Part shown: one piece after another, positions 8,551 through 17,058 of the stretch
Position numbering within the stretch: position 1 is the stretch's first letter
How the letters are laid out: the number at the start of each line of letters is the position of its first letter
NCBI GenBank assembly: GCA_050944355.1
Contig: JBMNQX010000008.1
Span: 1 to 64,000 of the forward strand
Length of the DNA: 64,000 nt
Source of the DNA: UBA4285 sp050944355
Lineage (GTDB): Bacteria; Bacillota; Clostridia; Lachnospirales; Lachnospiraceae
Direction of reading: 5' to 3'
The notes under the pieces: model-generated
Told to the model about the DNA's origin: nothing
What the model saw: only the letters and a program-made list of their open reading frames with translations
The model's database searches: none
Translations under genes and position numbers: made by a program

Positions 8551-9630
8551 ATGCAGAATAAATATGCGGGATATGTCGGAAAGATGCGCGGGCGTGTGCC
8601 GTATGTGTTCGGCGTAGTGGATGAGAACGGAACGGTGCTGGCGTGTTCTCTGACAACTGAGACGGGAACACACAGGGAAATAACCCCGAAGGGCAGCCGC
8701 TTCGAGCAGGATGGCCGCGTGTATCAGGCGTTTCAGGAATCGCCGGATGTGAGACGGTTTGTGTTTGTGGACAGCGCCGGAAAGGACGCGCCGGTCTATG
8801 CCTCGATTCTCGCCGGGGCGCTGGAAGCGATGATGCAGACGCAGGAGCCGGAAACAGACCGCGGTTCGTTTATCCGCCGGGCGGCCCTGGGACAGATGGA
8901 ACGTTCCGATATATATGAAGAGGCGGGTAAACTTCAGATCAGCCGCACAAAGCCGCGCTGCGCCATGGTGGTTCACGGCGCCGGCATACCGGCCGGCAGA
9001 CTTTATGACATCGTGGAACTGCTGATGGTGGACCGCACCTGCGATTTTATTTTTATGACAGAGCGGGGCGACGCGGCGGTGGTCCGGGAAATTCCCGAAA
9101 ACACGGGTCTTGACGGCATGGAAAATTTCGCGGATGCCGCGATAAAAACGGCCGCCCGCCGCTATCAGGCAGAACTGCAGGCCGGCATCGGGCCGGTTTT
9201 CACAGACATCGGTGAAATTCAGGCGGCTTTTTCACAGGCCGGCACGGCGCTGCGGGCGTGCTTTGCCTATGATCCGGTCAAAAGTCTGGTGCGGTTTGAT
9301 CAAATGGGCATCGCCGGCATGCCTGCGCACATGTGCCGGCAGGATTTGGAGAGCTGTCTCTCGGAAATGACGGCCGGGCGGCAGCTGTGTCTGAAAGATC
9401 CTGAAATGCTGCAGACGATCCGTTGTTTTTTAGCCAATGACCTGAGCGTCGCGAAAACGAGCCGGCGGCTCTTTATCAACCGCAGCACGCTTGTGTACCG
9501 CCTGGAACGCTTTGAGAAAAAGTCAGGGTACGATCTGCGGAAACTCGGCGACGCGATGACGGTCAAAATGATACTGATGGTGAAAAACTGCCTGAATTTT
9601 ATCGACAGCGCGGATAAACGGAAAGGATGA
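8551..9630 (+). CDS. CdaR/PucR-type transcriptional regulator
   Basis: 359 aa. The N-terminal part resembles the sugar-diacid recognition domain of CdaR (GTVLACSLTTETGTHREI near residue 30). The middle is a degenerate regulatory domain. The C-terminus is the PucR-type helix-turn-helix (TIRCFLANDLSVAKTSRRLF, then NRSTLVYRLERFEKKSGYDLR). CdaR regulators control glucarate, galactarate and glycerate use, which fits the DapA-like and GarR-like genes downstream. It is followed after 3 bp by the PrpR-type regulator, so the two regulators form one operon. Specific ligand unknown. Confidence 0.82.
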   Translation: MQNKYAGYVGKMRGRVPYVFGVVDENGTVLACSLTTETGTHREITPKGSRFEQDGRVYQAFQESPDVRRFVFVDSAGKDAPVYASILAGALEAMMQTQEPETDRGSFIRRAALGQMERSDIYEEAGKLQISRTKPRCAMVVHGAGIPAGRLYDIVELLMVDRTCDFIFMTERGDAAVVREIPENTGLDGMENFADAAIKTAARRYQAELQAGIGPVFTDIGEIQAAFSQAGTALRACFAYDPVKSLVRFDQMGIAGMPAHMCRQDLESCLSEMTAGRQLCLKDPEMLQTIRCFLANDLSVAKTSRRLFINRSTLVYRLERFEKKSGYDLRKLGDAMTVKMILMVKNCLNFIDSADKRKG

Positions 9631-9633
9631 CAA

Positions 9634-11553
9634 ATGGCACAAGCAGGCGTATATCTGCCGGGATTTCTGCCGAAAGAAGAGCTGGACGGCGTAATTCATG
9701 CGTTTCCGCATGTGGAAGTGATGTTCGCGCAGCAGATACCAAATGACGAACTGCTGTCGCACGCGGCAAAGGCGGTAGAGGAAGGCTGCGATCTTTTTAT
9801 CGCCCGCGGTCTGCAGGCGGAAATACTGCAGGAAAATCTGCCCGGCGTGCCGGTTCTGTCTCTGCGCCTGAGCGTGCAGGAGATCGGATGCATTGTGCTG
9901 AAAATCCTGTCCAACCTGAAACGGAAACGGCGCCTGAAAATCCGCCTGATCGGATACGCCAATATGTATTCGGACGTCTCGCATCTCAGTGAGTTTTTCC
10001 CGGCTGACATCAGCGTGACTCTGCTGCGGCAGAAAGACTCGATGAAAGATGTTCTCATTGATGCCGTCAATGCCGGGACAGATGCCGTGATCGGCGGGAG
10101 ACACTGCTGCGAGGCGGCTGCGTCACTCGGACTTCCGGCTTATTTTGCGGCGCTCGGTTCCGAATCGATCCGCCAGACGCTCGCCGGCGCCGAGACGCTC
10201 TGCGAGCTGATCGACACCAGACGGCTCGACACGGCTGAGGCACAGGCGATTGTCGCCAACAATTTCAACGGAATTCTGCAGGTCGACTCCGCCGGCGTAT
10301 GCGTCGGGGCCAACCGCATGATGCAGCAGTTCCTGAACAAAACGCCGAAGGAAATCAAGGGCAGACCGGTGACTTCTGTCCTGCCGGGTTTTGACGCTCA
10401 GACTCTGACGGACGCGTTTTGCGGCGGAAAAGAAATTTATTCCTATATGTACCGGCTTGATTCGACGGTATACGCGGTCAATCTGACGCCGATTGTGGTT
10501 CAGGGACGTGCGCACGGCGCCTGTCTCACGTTTCAGGAGGGGCAGACGATCCGGCAGCTCAGTTCCGATATCCGCCGCGAGATTGTGAAGCGCGGATTTG
10601 TCGCAAAAGCTAGCTTTAAAGATTTGGATCTGATCCGCTCGGAATCGATGAAAAATGTCATCCGGACGGCAAAGATGGCGGCGGGACTTACAACTCCGGT
10701 TCTGATCACGGCGCCGGGCGGATGCGAAAGCGACCGGCTCGCCATGGCGATCCACAGCCTGTCGCCTGCAAGCGCGAATCCATTTGTCATGGTGCCCTGC
10801 GCGGCGTACGACGCTGAGCAGCTGGAGCATCTGCTGTTTGAAGAGAGCGAGGATCCGGACGCGAGGGGGCTGTCGTACATCGAGGCGGCGTCGGAAGGAA
10901 CGCTGTACTTACGGGACGTGGACCGTCTCTCGCCGGTTGCCCAGAACAGGCTGATGACATTTCTGCAGGACGGCATTTTCAAAGACAGTGAAGGACGTGT
11001 TCACGAGAGTACGTGCCGCATCATGGCGTCGAGCGGGAAGGATCTGGCACATGAGGCGGCGAAGGGAAATTTTTCAGCCTCTCTTTACTACTGCCTGAGT
11101 GTCATCCGGCTGGATATTCCGCCGATAAGAAAGCGCCGGGAGGATATCCTGCCATATGTCGATGAGTTTATGGCGAAGTATTCGAAGGAGTATCACCGCC
11201 TGGTCCGCCTCACGCAGGGTGCGAGAAAGGCACTTGAGGAATACGACTGGCCCGGCAATGTGACGCAGATTCAGCAGACAGTCCAGAAAATCCTGATTTT
11301 CTGCGGTCACCGGGACGCCTCGGAGTTGTTTGTGCGCGGACAGCTGGAGCCGGTTTACGAGGCAGTCCGGGAAGAGGGGCAGACGCGGATTGTCACGTAC
11401 CAGGATAAAAAAGCGGCCGAGATCAGGAATCTCCTCGGGAAATATCAGGGGAGCCGGGCGAAGGTCGCTGAAGAAATGGGAATTTCCACGACGACACTCT
11501 GGCGCTACATGAAAAAATACGGGATTTCGGCAGAAAATGACAAGAATGAATGA
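9634..11553 (+). CDS. PrpR-type regulator: PrpR-N, PAS, degenerate AAA+ and Fis-type HTH
   Basis: 639 aa. Domains in order: a PrpR-N sensory domain (about 1-190), a PAS domain (about 205-310, FNGILQVDSAGVCVGANRMM), an AAA+ region like sigma-54 activators (about 330-560) and a C-terminal Fis-type HTH (GSRAKVAEEMGISTTTLWRYMKKY). The ATPase core looks dead: the Walker A position reads APGGCESDRLA instead of GxxGxGKE, Walker B reads LRDVDRL, and no GAFTGA sigma-54 contact loop is visible. It therefore probably acts without sigma-54 remodelling. It follows the CdaR-like gene with an identical GGATGACAAATGG junction and precedes the sugar-acid genes it may control. Confidence 0.82.
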   Translation: MAQAGVYLPGFLPKEELDGVIHAFPHVEVMFAQQIPNDELLSHAAKAVEEGCDLFIARGLQAEILQENLPGVPVLSLRLSVQEIGCIVLKILSNLKRKRRLKIRLIGYANMYSDVSHLSEFFPADISVTLLRQKDSMKDVLIDAVNAGTDAVIGGRHCCEAAASLGLPAYFAALGSESIRQTLAGAETLCELIDTRRLDTAEAQAIVANNFNGILQVDSAGVCVGANRMMQQFLNKTPKEIKGRPVTSVLPGFDAQTLTDAFCGGKEIYSYMYRLDSTVYAVNLTPIVVQGRAHGACLTFQEGQTIRQLSSDIRREIVKRGFVAKASFKDLDLIRSESMKNVIRTAKMAAGLTTPVLITAPGGCESDRLAMAIHSLSPASANPFVMVPCAAYDAEQLEHLLFEESEDPDARGLSYIEAASEGTLYLRDVDRLSPVAQNRLMTFLQDGIFKDSEGRVHESTCRIMASSGKDLAHEAAKGNFSASLYYCLSVIRLDIPPIRKRREDILPYVDEFMAKYSKEYHRLVRLTQGARKALEEYDWPGNVTQIQQTVQKILIFCGHRDASELFVRGQLEPVYEAVREEGQTRIVTYQDKKAAEIRNLLGKYQGSRAKVAEEMGISTTTLWRYMKKYGISAENDKNE

Positions 11554-11607
11554 AAACGTGAAATATATGAAATGAAATCATTCATAAAATGACAGAACAG
11601 GCAGTTT

Positions 11608-11628
11608 CATGTAAAATAGTACTATAAT
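11608..11628 (+). promoter_or_regulatory. Promoter -10 and possible operator upstream of the DapA-like gene
   Basis: A TATAAT lies at 11623-11628 in an AT-rich island between 11554 and 11737. It is preceded by CATGTAAAAT (11608-11617). The same 10-mer recurs at 13694-13703 in front of the isomerase gene, inside a perfect palindrome. No good -35 is visible, as expected for an activator-dependent promoter. The rest of the 184-bp gap holds no feature I recognise. Confidence 0.5.
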
Positions 11629-11737
11629 TCATCATTTTGGAAGTTGCCCGGACGCTTTATTTTTGATTTCATGGTACAGGAGAGAAGAGCGGAGTGAGTC
11701 CTGAAGCGGTCAGCATGAGGGACGAAAGGAGAGAGCA

Positions 11738-12637
11738 GTGAACACGGATTTTATCAAGGGCATTGTTGTGCCGATCATCACGGTCATCGATGAGGACGAG
11801 AAAATCGACGAGGCCGGTATGCGCCGCCAGGTCGACTATGTAATTGACGGCGGTCTGCAGGGAATTCTCGCGTTCGGGTCGAACGGCGAGTTCTACCAGG
11901 TCGAAGAGGACGAGATGGAGAGAGGCCTTAAGATCATGGTCGATGAGGCGGCCGGACGCGTTCCGGTTTACTTCGGCATCGGCGCGATCAACACAAAGAA
12001 GGCGGTGCGCCTGGCCAAAATGGCGGTAGCAAACGGCGCCAATGTCATCTCGGTTCTGCAGCCGATGTTCCTGAAGCCGACGACAGATGAACTGTACCGT
12101 CATTTTAAGACGATCGCCGAGGCGGTCCCGGACACGCCGATGCTCCTGTATAACAACCCGGGCAGAGTCGGATACGGACTGTCGGCCGACATCGTGACAA
12201 AGCTTGCCCACGACGTCCCGAACATCGTCGGCATGAAGGACACATCCGGCGACATCACGCTCACGGAAGAGTGCGTGAGACGCAACCGCGACGTCAACTT
12301 CAAGGTGTTCGGCGGCAAGGATACGCTGCTGTTTGCGTCCCTGTGCGTCGGCGCGGTCGGCGGCGTTTGCACGGCCGGAAATTTCATGCCGGAGCTTATC
12401 GAGGACGTGTATCAGAAATTTGTCAGGGGTGACTTCGAGGGCGCAAGAGAAGCGCAGTTCAGGCTCAACCCGGTGCGTCTCGCCATGGACAAGGCTTCGT
12501 TCCCGGTCGCTGCAAAGGATATGGCAGAGATCCGCGGAAATCACGTCGGCGCGCCGTATCTGCCGTCGCTTCCGACGACAGACGCGAAGACGCTCGATTA
12601 CTTCAGAAAGGTAATGAAAGAAGCGGGACTGATCTGA
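11738..12637 (+). CDS. DapA/NAL-family lyase (dihydrodipicolinate synthase family)
   Basis: 299 aa class I aldolase of the DHDPS/N-acetylneuraminate lyase family. The Schiff-base lysine is in GMKDTSGD (about residue 165), with the catalytic Tyr in YNNPGRVGYGLS and the pyruvate-carboxylate site FGSNGEFYQ (usually G-T/S-T-G-E). DapA itself is unlikely given the context: flanking regulators are of CdaR and PrpR type and the next gene is a GarR-like reductase. A 2-keto-3-deoxy sugar-acid aldolase or dehydratase giving pyruvate and tartronate semialdehyde would fit. This function is inferred from neighbours. Confidence 0.82.
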   Translation: MNTDFIKGIVVPIITVIDEDEKIDEAGMRRQVDYVIDGGLQGILAFGSNGEFYQVEEDEMERGLKIMVDEAAGRVPVYFGIGAINTKKAVRLAKMAVANGANVISVLQPMFLKPTTDELYRHFKTIAEAVPDTPMLLYNNPGRVGYGLSADIVTKLAHDVPNIVGMKDTSGDITLTEECVRRNRDVNFKVFGGKDTLLFASLCVGAVGGVCTAGNFMPELIEDVYQKFVRGDFEGAREAQFRLNPVRLAMDKASFPVAAKDMAEIRGNHVGAPYLPSLPTTDAKTLDYFRKVMKEAGLI

Positions 12638-12662
12638 TTTCCCGCTGACAAATGAAAAAAAG

Positions 12663-12679
12663 GCGCCGGCTTCCGGCGC
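12663..12679 (+). promoter_or_regulatory. GC hairpin directly before a ribosome-binding site
   Basis: GCGCCGG, loop CTT, CCGGCGC: a perfect 7-bp stem that ends one nucleotide before AAAGGAGG of the next gene. No T-tract follows, so it is not a terminator. It could protect the 5' end of a processed mRNA or adjust the ratio of the two enzymes. Confidence 0.55.
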
Positions 12680-12692
12680 AAAGGAGGTTGTG

Positions 12693-13586
12693 ATGAAAGT
12701 AGGTTTTATCGGTCTTGGCATTATGGGCAAGCCCATGGCGAAGAATATCATGAAGGCCGGCTATGAACTCGTCGTGAACACACATCGTCAGGAGACGATC
12801 GATGAGTTTAAGGCGCTCGGCGCCGAGGGCGCGAAGAACGGCGCAGAGGTAGCCACGAAGGCGGATGTGATCATCACGATGCTGCCGAATTCTCCGCAGG
12901 TGCGCGAGGTGTGCCTCGGCAAGGGCGGCATCATCGAGACAGGTACGGACAAGACAGTTGTCATCGACATGTCTTCGATCGATCCCACAGAGTCCAAGGC
13001 CATCGCGGCCGAGCTCGCCAAAAAGGGCATCGACATGCTCGACTGCCCGGTTTCCGGCGGCGAGCCGAAGGCGATCGACGGAACGCTTTCCGTTATGTGC
13101 GGCGGCAAAAAGGAGACATGGGACAAGTACTATGATCTTCTCATGACCATGGCGGGCTCTGTCGTCTATGTCGGGCCGATCGGATCCGGCAACGTCGCGA
13201 AGCTCGCGAACCAGATGATCGTCGCTTCCAACATCGGCGCTGTTGCGGAAGCGCTCACATTTGCCAAGAAGGCGGGAACTGATCCGGAGCTGGTTTACAA
13301 GGCGATCCGCGGCGGCCTCGCGGGCTCGACGGTTCTTGACGCCAAGGCCCCGATGATGCTCGAGGGCAATTACAAGCCGGGCTTCCGCATTGATCTGCAC
13401 ATCAAGGATCTGAACAATGCGCTGAACGCGGCGCACGCCATCAACATGCCGGTTCCGATGACGGCGCATATGATGGAAGTGATGCAGGAGCTCAAGAATC
13501 ACGGCGAGGGCAGCTGCGATCACGACGACATCGTGAAGTATTACGAGAGAATGACCGGCACTTCGATTGTGAAAGACAAGCAGTGA
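12693..13586 (+). CDS. garR: 2-hydroxy-3-oxopropionate (tartronate semialdehyde) reductase-like, beta-hydroxyacid dehydrogenase family
   Basis: 297 aa from ATG 12693, five bases after AAGGAGG. The family fingerprint is clear: NAD(P)-binding VGFIGLGIMGKPMAKN at the N-terminus, substrate-binding DCPVSGGEPKAIDGTLSVMCGG (about 117-138), catalytic lysine in GSGNVAKLANQMIVASN (about 168-171), and the C-terminal KDLNNAL. GarR reduces tartronate semialdehyde to D-glycerate in glucarate/galactarate breakdown. 3-Hydroxyisobutyrate dehydrogenase is a related alternative. The DapA-like lyase upstream and the CdaR-like regulator favour the sugar-acid role. A strong terminator follows. Confidence 0.82.
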   Translation: MKVGFIGLGIMGKPMAKNIMKAGYELVVNTHRQETIDEFKALGAEGAKNGAEVATKADVIITMLPNSPQVREVCLGKGGIIETGTDKTVVIDMSSIDPTESKAIAAELAKKGIDMLDCPVSGGEPKAIDGTLSVMCGGKKETWDKYYDLLMTMAGSVVYVGPIGSGNVAKLANQMIVASNIGAVAEALTFAKKAGTDPELVYKAIRGGLAGSTVLDAKAPMMLEGNYKPGFRIDLHIKDLNNALNAAHAINMPVPMTAHMMEVMQELKNHGEGSCDHDDIVKYYERMTGTSIVKDKQ

Positions 13587-13593
13587 ATCAGGA

Positions 13594-13628
13594 AGAGGGC
13601 TGTTGATTAATGCAACAGCCCTCTTTTT
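13594..13628 (+). terminator. Rho-independent terminator after the garR-like gene
   Basis: AGAGGGCTGTTG, six-base loop, CAACAGCCCTCTTTTT: a perfect 12-bp stem and T-tract. Confidence 0.9.
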
Positions 13629-13688
13629 GCGTCCGCGACAAGAGCGGAAAGCCGCGCCCGACGCTTACAAATCGTGCGCAGGGGTTTC

Positions 13689-13703
13689 TTTTACATGTAA
13701 AAT
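13689..13703. promoter_or_regulatory. Palindrome TTTTACATGTAAAA, candidate operator
   Basis: A perfect 14-bp inverted repeat in an AT-rich stretch about 100 bp upstream of the isomerase gene. Its right half, CATGTAAAAT, is repeated at 11608-11617 upstream of the DapA-like gene. A regulator shared by both transcription units is an inference. Confidence 0.5.
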
Positions 13704-13794
13704 GTGATAAAAAAGAAGGAACATCTTAAATGTTCTGACAGCCTGAAAACCGGCTGGGACGATAACAGGGACAGAGCTGACAGGAGGTTTTACT

Positions 13795-14631
13795 ATGCAG
13801 ATTGGAGTCCGCGCCCATGACGTGCTGGGCGATACGCTGGATGAAGCATTTGCCAATATTGAAAAACAGGGATTTGTCTGCGCGCATCTCGCGCTGACCA
13901 AATCGATCAAAAGTTTCAAGGTGACGCCGGAGACGGAGACGCCGGGACTGGCCAAGTATGTCAGACGACTGGCCGACAGGCACGGCCTTGACATCGCGGT
14001 TCTCGGCAACTACAACAATCTCTGCAATCCGGACCCGCAGCAGCTGAAGGACATTCAGTACACGTACACGGCTGCCCTGCGGTTTGCCTCGGTTCTCGGC
14101 TGCTCGGTCGTCGGCACGGAGACGGGCGCCGTGAATACGGAATATGTATATGAGCCGGCCAACGGGAGTGAAGAGGCGCTGAATACATTTATCACGAATC
14201 TGAAACCGGTCGTTGCGACGGCCGAGAAGTTCGGCGTGATCCTCGCCATCGAACCGGTTGTGCGCCACGTCGTCTGCAGCGTCGAGAGAGCCAGACGCGT
14301 GCTCGACGCGATTCATTCCCCGAATCTGCAGATCATCTACGACCCGGTGAATCTGCTCCGCCCTGAGGACGTTCCGAATCAGGACGAACACATCCGCAAG
14401 GCGTTCGACGTACTCGGGCCGGAGATCGCCGTCATTCACTGCAAGGACTTCATCGTGAAAAATGGTGAATTTGAGGAAGTCGCATCAGGACTCGGCGGAC
14501 TTGACTATCCGCTTCTCTGCAAAGAGATCAAGAAGCACAAGCCGTACATTCAGTGCACGATGGAGAACACAAAGCCGGAAAACGCGGAAGCCGCGAGAAA
14601 GTTCCTGCAGAAAACATACGACGAAGCCTGA
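13795..14631 (+). CDS. Sugar phosphate isomerase/epimerase (xylose isomerase-like TIM barrel)
   Basis: 278 aa AP-endonuclease-2/xylose isomerase-like TIM barrel. Metal ligands typical of the superfamily can be picked out: Glu in ILAIEPVVRH (about 159), Asp in IIYDPVNLL (about 182), His in VIHCKDF (about 211), and Glu in CTMENTKPENA near the C-terminus. The family includes hydroxypyruvate isomerase, IolE/IolI and tagatose epimerases, so substrate is open. ACAGGAGG precedes the start. Its separate promoter region shares a motif with the DapA-like gene's, so it probably belongs to the same sugar-acid regulon. Confidence 0.8.
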   Translation: MQIGVRAHDVLGDTLDEAFANIEKQGFVCAHLALTKSIKSFKVTPETETPGLAKYVRRLADRHGLDIAVLGNYNNLCNPDPQQLKDIQYTYTAALRFASVLGCSVVGTETGAVNTEYVYEPANGSEEALNTFITNLKPVVATAEKFGVILAIEPVVRHVVCSVERARRVLDAIHSPNLQIIYDPVNLLRPEDVPNQDEHIRKAFDVLGPEIAVIHCKDFIVKNGEFEEVASGLGGLDYPLLCKEIKKHKPYIQCTMENTKPENAEAARKFLQKTYDEA

Positions 14632-14643
14632 AGAGGTGCTGAC

Positions 14644-14688
14644 AGGCCGGAAAGCGTTACAGATGCGCTTTTCCGGCCGTTTCTTTTC
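14644..14688 (+). terminator. Rho-independent terminator
   Basis: AGGCCGGAAAGCG, loop, CGCTTTTCCGGCC, then GTTTCTTTT, directly after the isomerase stop. Confidence 0.85.
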
Positions 14689-14751
14689 ACAGCGTATTTG
14701 TGGTAAAATCTTTCAATAAACATCAGGACGACAAGGAAGGAGGACTGCCGA

Positions 14752-17043
14752 ATGGAAAAACTGATTATTGAGACGACGGAAAGCGGCGACGCAAAAGAAC
14801 ACGATGAACAGGATGTGAGTACACCGGCAGACTTCACCAGTCCCGATGTGCTCTACGATGATCTGATCAAGGCAATCAAAAAATACCATCCGTCCGACGA
14901 TATGTCGGACATCCGCCGGGCGTATGAGGTGGCGGCCGAGGCGCACAAGAATCAGAAGCGCAAATCCGGCGAACCCTATATCATTCACCCGCTCTGCGTG
15001 GCGATTATTCTGGCGGAACTGGAGATGGACAAAGAGACGATCATCGCCGGTCTGCTGCACGACGTCATCGAAGACACGCCGATGACGTACGAGGATGTGG
15101 CGGAACAGTTCGGCGATGAAGTCGCGATGCTGGTCGACGGCGTCACCAAGCTGACAAAACTGAATTACAAGCAGGACAAGGTGACCGAACAGGCGGAGAA
15201 TCTGCGCAAGATGTTCCTGGCCATGGCCAAGGACATCCGCGTCATCATCATCAAGCTGGCCGACCGACTGCACAATATGCGCACCATGCAGTATCAGCCG
15301 CGCGAAAAGCAGATCGAGAAGTCCCGCGAGACGCTTGAAATTTACTCGCCGCTCGCCAACCGCCTGGGTATCAGCAAGATCAAGATTGAAATGGATGATC
15401 TGGCAATGAAATATCTGATGCCGGACGAGTACAACGAGCTCTATCACAAGGTCGAGGAAATGCGTCCCGGCAAGGAAGCGTTCATCCGCGACATGATCAA
15501 GGAGATCGCCGATCATCTGAAGACGCACGGCATCAAGGCGGAAGTGGACGGGCGCATCAAGCACCTCTTCTCCATCTATCGCAAGATGGTCAGCAAGAAG
15601 AAGACATTCGACCAGATCTACGACATATTCGCGCTGCGCGTAAAGGTGGAGACGGTCACGGACTGTTATACGGTGCTCGGTCTTCTCCATGAGAAATACA
15701 CGCCTGTTCCCGGGCGGTTCAAGGATTACATCGCGATGCCCAAGCAGAACAACTATCAGTCTCTGCACACGACGCTGTATTCGAAGAGCGGACAGCCTTT
15801 CGAGGTTCAGATCCGCACGTTCGAGATGCACCGCGTCGCTGAATACGGTATCGCCGCCCACTGGAAGTACAAGGAAGGCATCCAGGGAAAGCCGGCCGAC
15901 GCCGAGGAGAACAAGCTCACGTGGCTCAGGCAGCTGCTCGAGTGGCAGAAAGAGATGCCGGACAACGAGGAGTTCATCAACAGCGTCAAGGACGACTTCT
16001 CTCTGCTCTCCGAAAAAGTGTACTGTTTCACTCCGTCCGGCGACGTAAAGCCGCTGCCGGCCGGATCGTGTCCGATCGACTTTGCGTATGCCATTCACTC
16101 GGCGGTCGGAAACCGCATGGTGGGCGCCAGGGTCAACGGACAGCTGGTCAATATCGACTACAAACTGAAGTCCGGGGATCAGGTGGAAATCATCACATCC
16201 CAGAACTCCAAAGGACCGAGCCGCGACTGGCTTAACATCGTCAAGTCGCCGCAGGCCCGCAACAAAATCAATCAGTGGTTCAAGAAGAATCTGAAAGAGG
16301 ACAACATTGCGCGCGGCAAAGATCTTCTGCAGGCGTACTGCAAGAACCGCGGCATTCAACTGTCCGAGCTTCTGAAGCCTGAATTTATGGAAAAGACCTG
16401 CAGCAAGTACGGCTACAAGGACTGGGATTCTCTCCTCGCTTCCGTCGGACACGGCGGACTGAAAGAAGGCCAGGTCGTAAACAAACTGCAGGATGAATAC
16501 GAGAAGAAGCGCAAAGCGACTCTGACGGATGCCGACATCATGAAGAGCATTTCCGAGGAGGCCAAGGAACATCCGGGCGACAAGAATTCCACCGGTGTTC
16601 TGATCAAGGGCGTGAGAGACCTGAGTGTCCGCTTCTCGAAGTGCTGCAATCCGGTGCCGGGCGATGAAATCATCGGATATATCACGCGCGGCCGCGGCAT
16701 CACCATTCACCGCACCGACTGTGTGAACATCCTGAGCCTCCCGGCCACGGAGAGAAACCGTCTGGTCGACGCCCAGTGGGAGCACACGACGAGCAAGGAC
16801 GGAAGCTATGCGGCGGAGCTGACCCTGTACGGCCAGAACCGGGTCGGACTGCTGATCGACGTGTCCCGGGTTTTCACGGATGCCGAGATCGATGTCAAGT
16901 TCCTGAACAGCCGCACCAACAAGCGCGACCAGGCCACAATCAACGTCGGCTTCGACGTGCGCGACAAAGAGGAACTGGCCCGCATCGAGGGCAAGCTGCG
17001 CAAGATAAAAGGCATCAGCGACGTGACACGTACAAGCGGCTGA
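14752..17043 (+). CDS. relA: Bifunctional (p)ppGpp synthetase/hydrolase Rel
   Basis: 763 aa, the usual length of the single long RSH enzyme of Firmicutes. Domains in order: HD hydrolase (YIIHPLCVAII, LLHDVIEDTPMTYEDV, about 75-130), synthetase (NYQSLHTTLYSKSGQPFEVQIRT, about 330-355), TGS (CFTPSGDVKPLPAGSCPIDFAYAIH, about 425-450), zinc-finger/CC region (KCCNPVPGDEIIGYITRGRG, about 630) and C-terminal ACT. Both catalytic centres look intact, so it should make and degrade ppGpp. AAGGAAGGAGG precedes the start. First gene of a unit with the metallo-hydrolase and hemZ. A 848-residue open frame on the opposite strand is a shadow. Confidence 0.97.
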   Translation: MEKLIIETTESGDAKEHDEQDVSTPADFTSPDVLYDDLIKAIKKYHPSDDMSDIRRAYEVAAEAHKNQKRKSGEPYIIHPLCVAIILAELEMDKETIIAGLLHDVIEDTPMTYEDVAEQFGDEVAMLVDGVTKLTKLNYKQDKVTEQAENLRKMFLAMAKDIRVIIIKLADRLHNMRTMQYQPREKQIEKSRETLEIYSPLANRLGISKIKIEMDDLAMKYLMPDEYNELYHKVEEMRPGKEAFIRDMIKEIADHLKTHGIKAEVDGRIKHLFSIYRKMVSKKKTFDQIYDIFALRVKVETVTDCYTVLGLLHEKYTPVPGRFKDYIAMPKQNNYQSLHTTLYSKSGQPFEVQIRTFEMHRVAEYGIAAHWKYKEGIQGKPADAEENKLTWLRQLLEWQKEMPDNEEFINSVKDDFSLLSEKVYCFTPSGDVKPLPAGSCPIDFAYAIHSAVGNRMVGARVNGQLVNIDYKLKSGDQVEIITSQNSKGPSRDWLNIVKSPQARNKINQWFKKNLKEDNIARGKDLLQAYCKNRGIQLSELLKPEFMEKTCSKYGYKDWDSLLASVGHGGLKEGQVVNKLQDEYEKKRKATLTDADIMKSISEEAKEHPGDKNSTGVLIKGVRDLSVRFSKCCNPVPGDEIIGYITRGRGITIHRTDCVNILSLPATERNRLVDAQWEHTTSKDGSYAAELTLYGQNRVGLLIDVSRVFTDAEIDVKFLNSRTNKRDQATINVGFDVRDKEELARIEGKLRKIKGISDVTRTSG

Positions 17044-17058
17044 TTTGAGGAATTTGTC

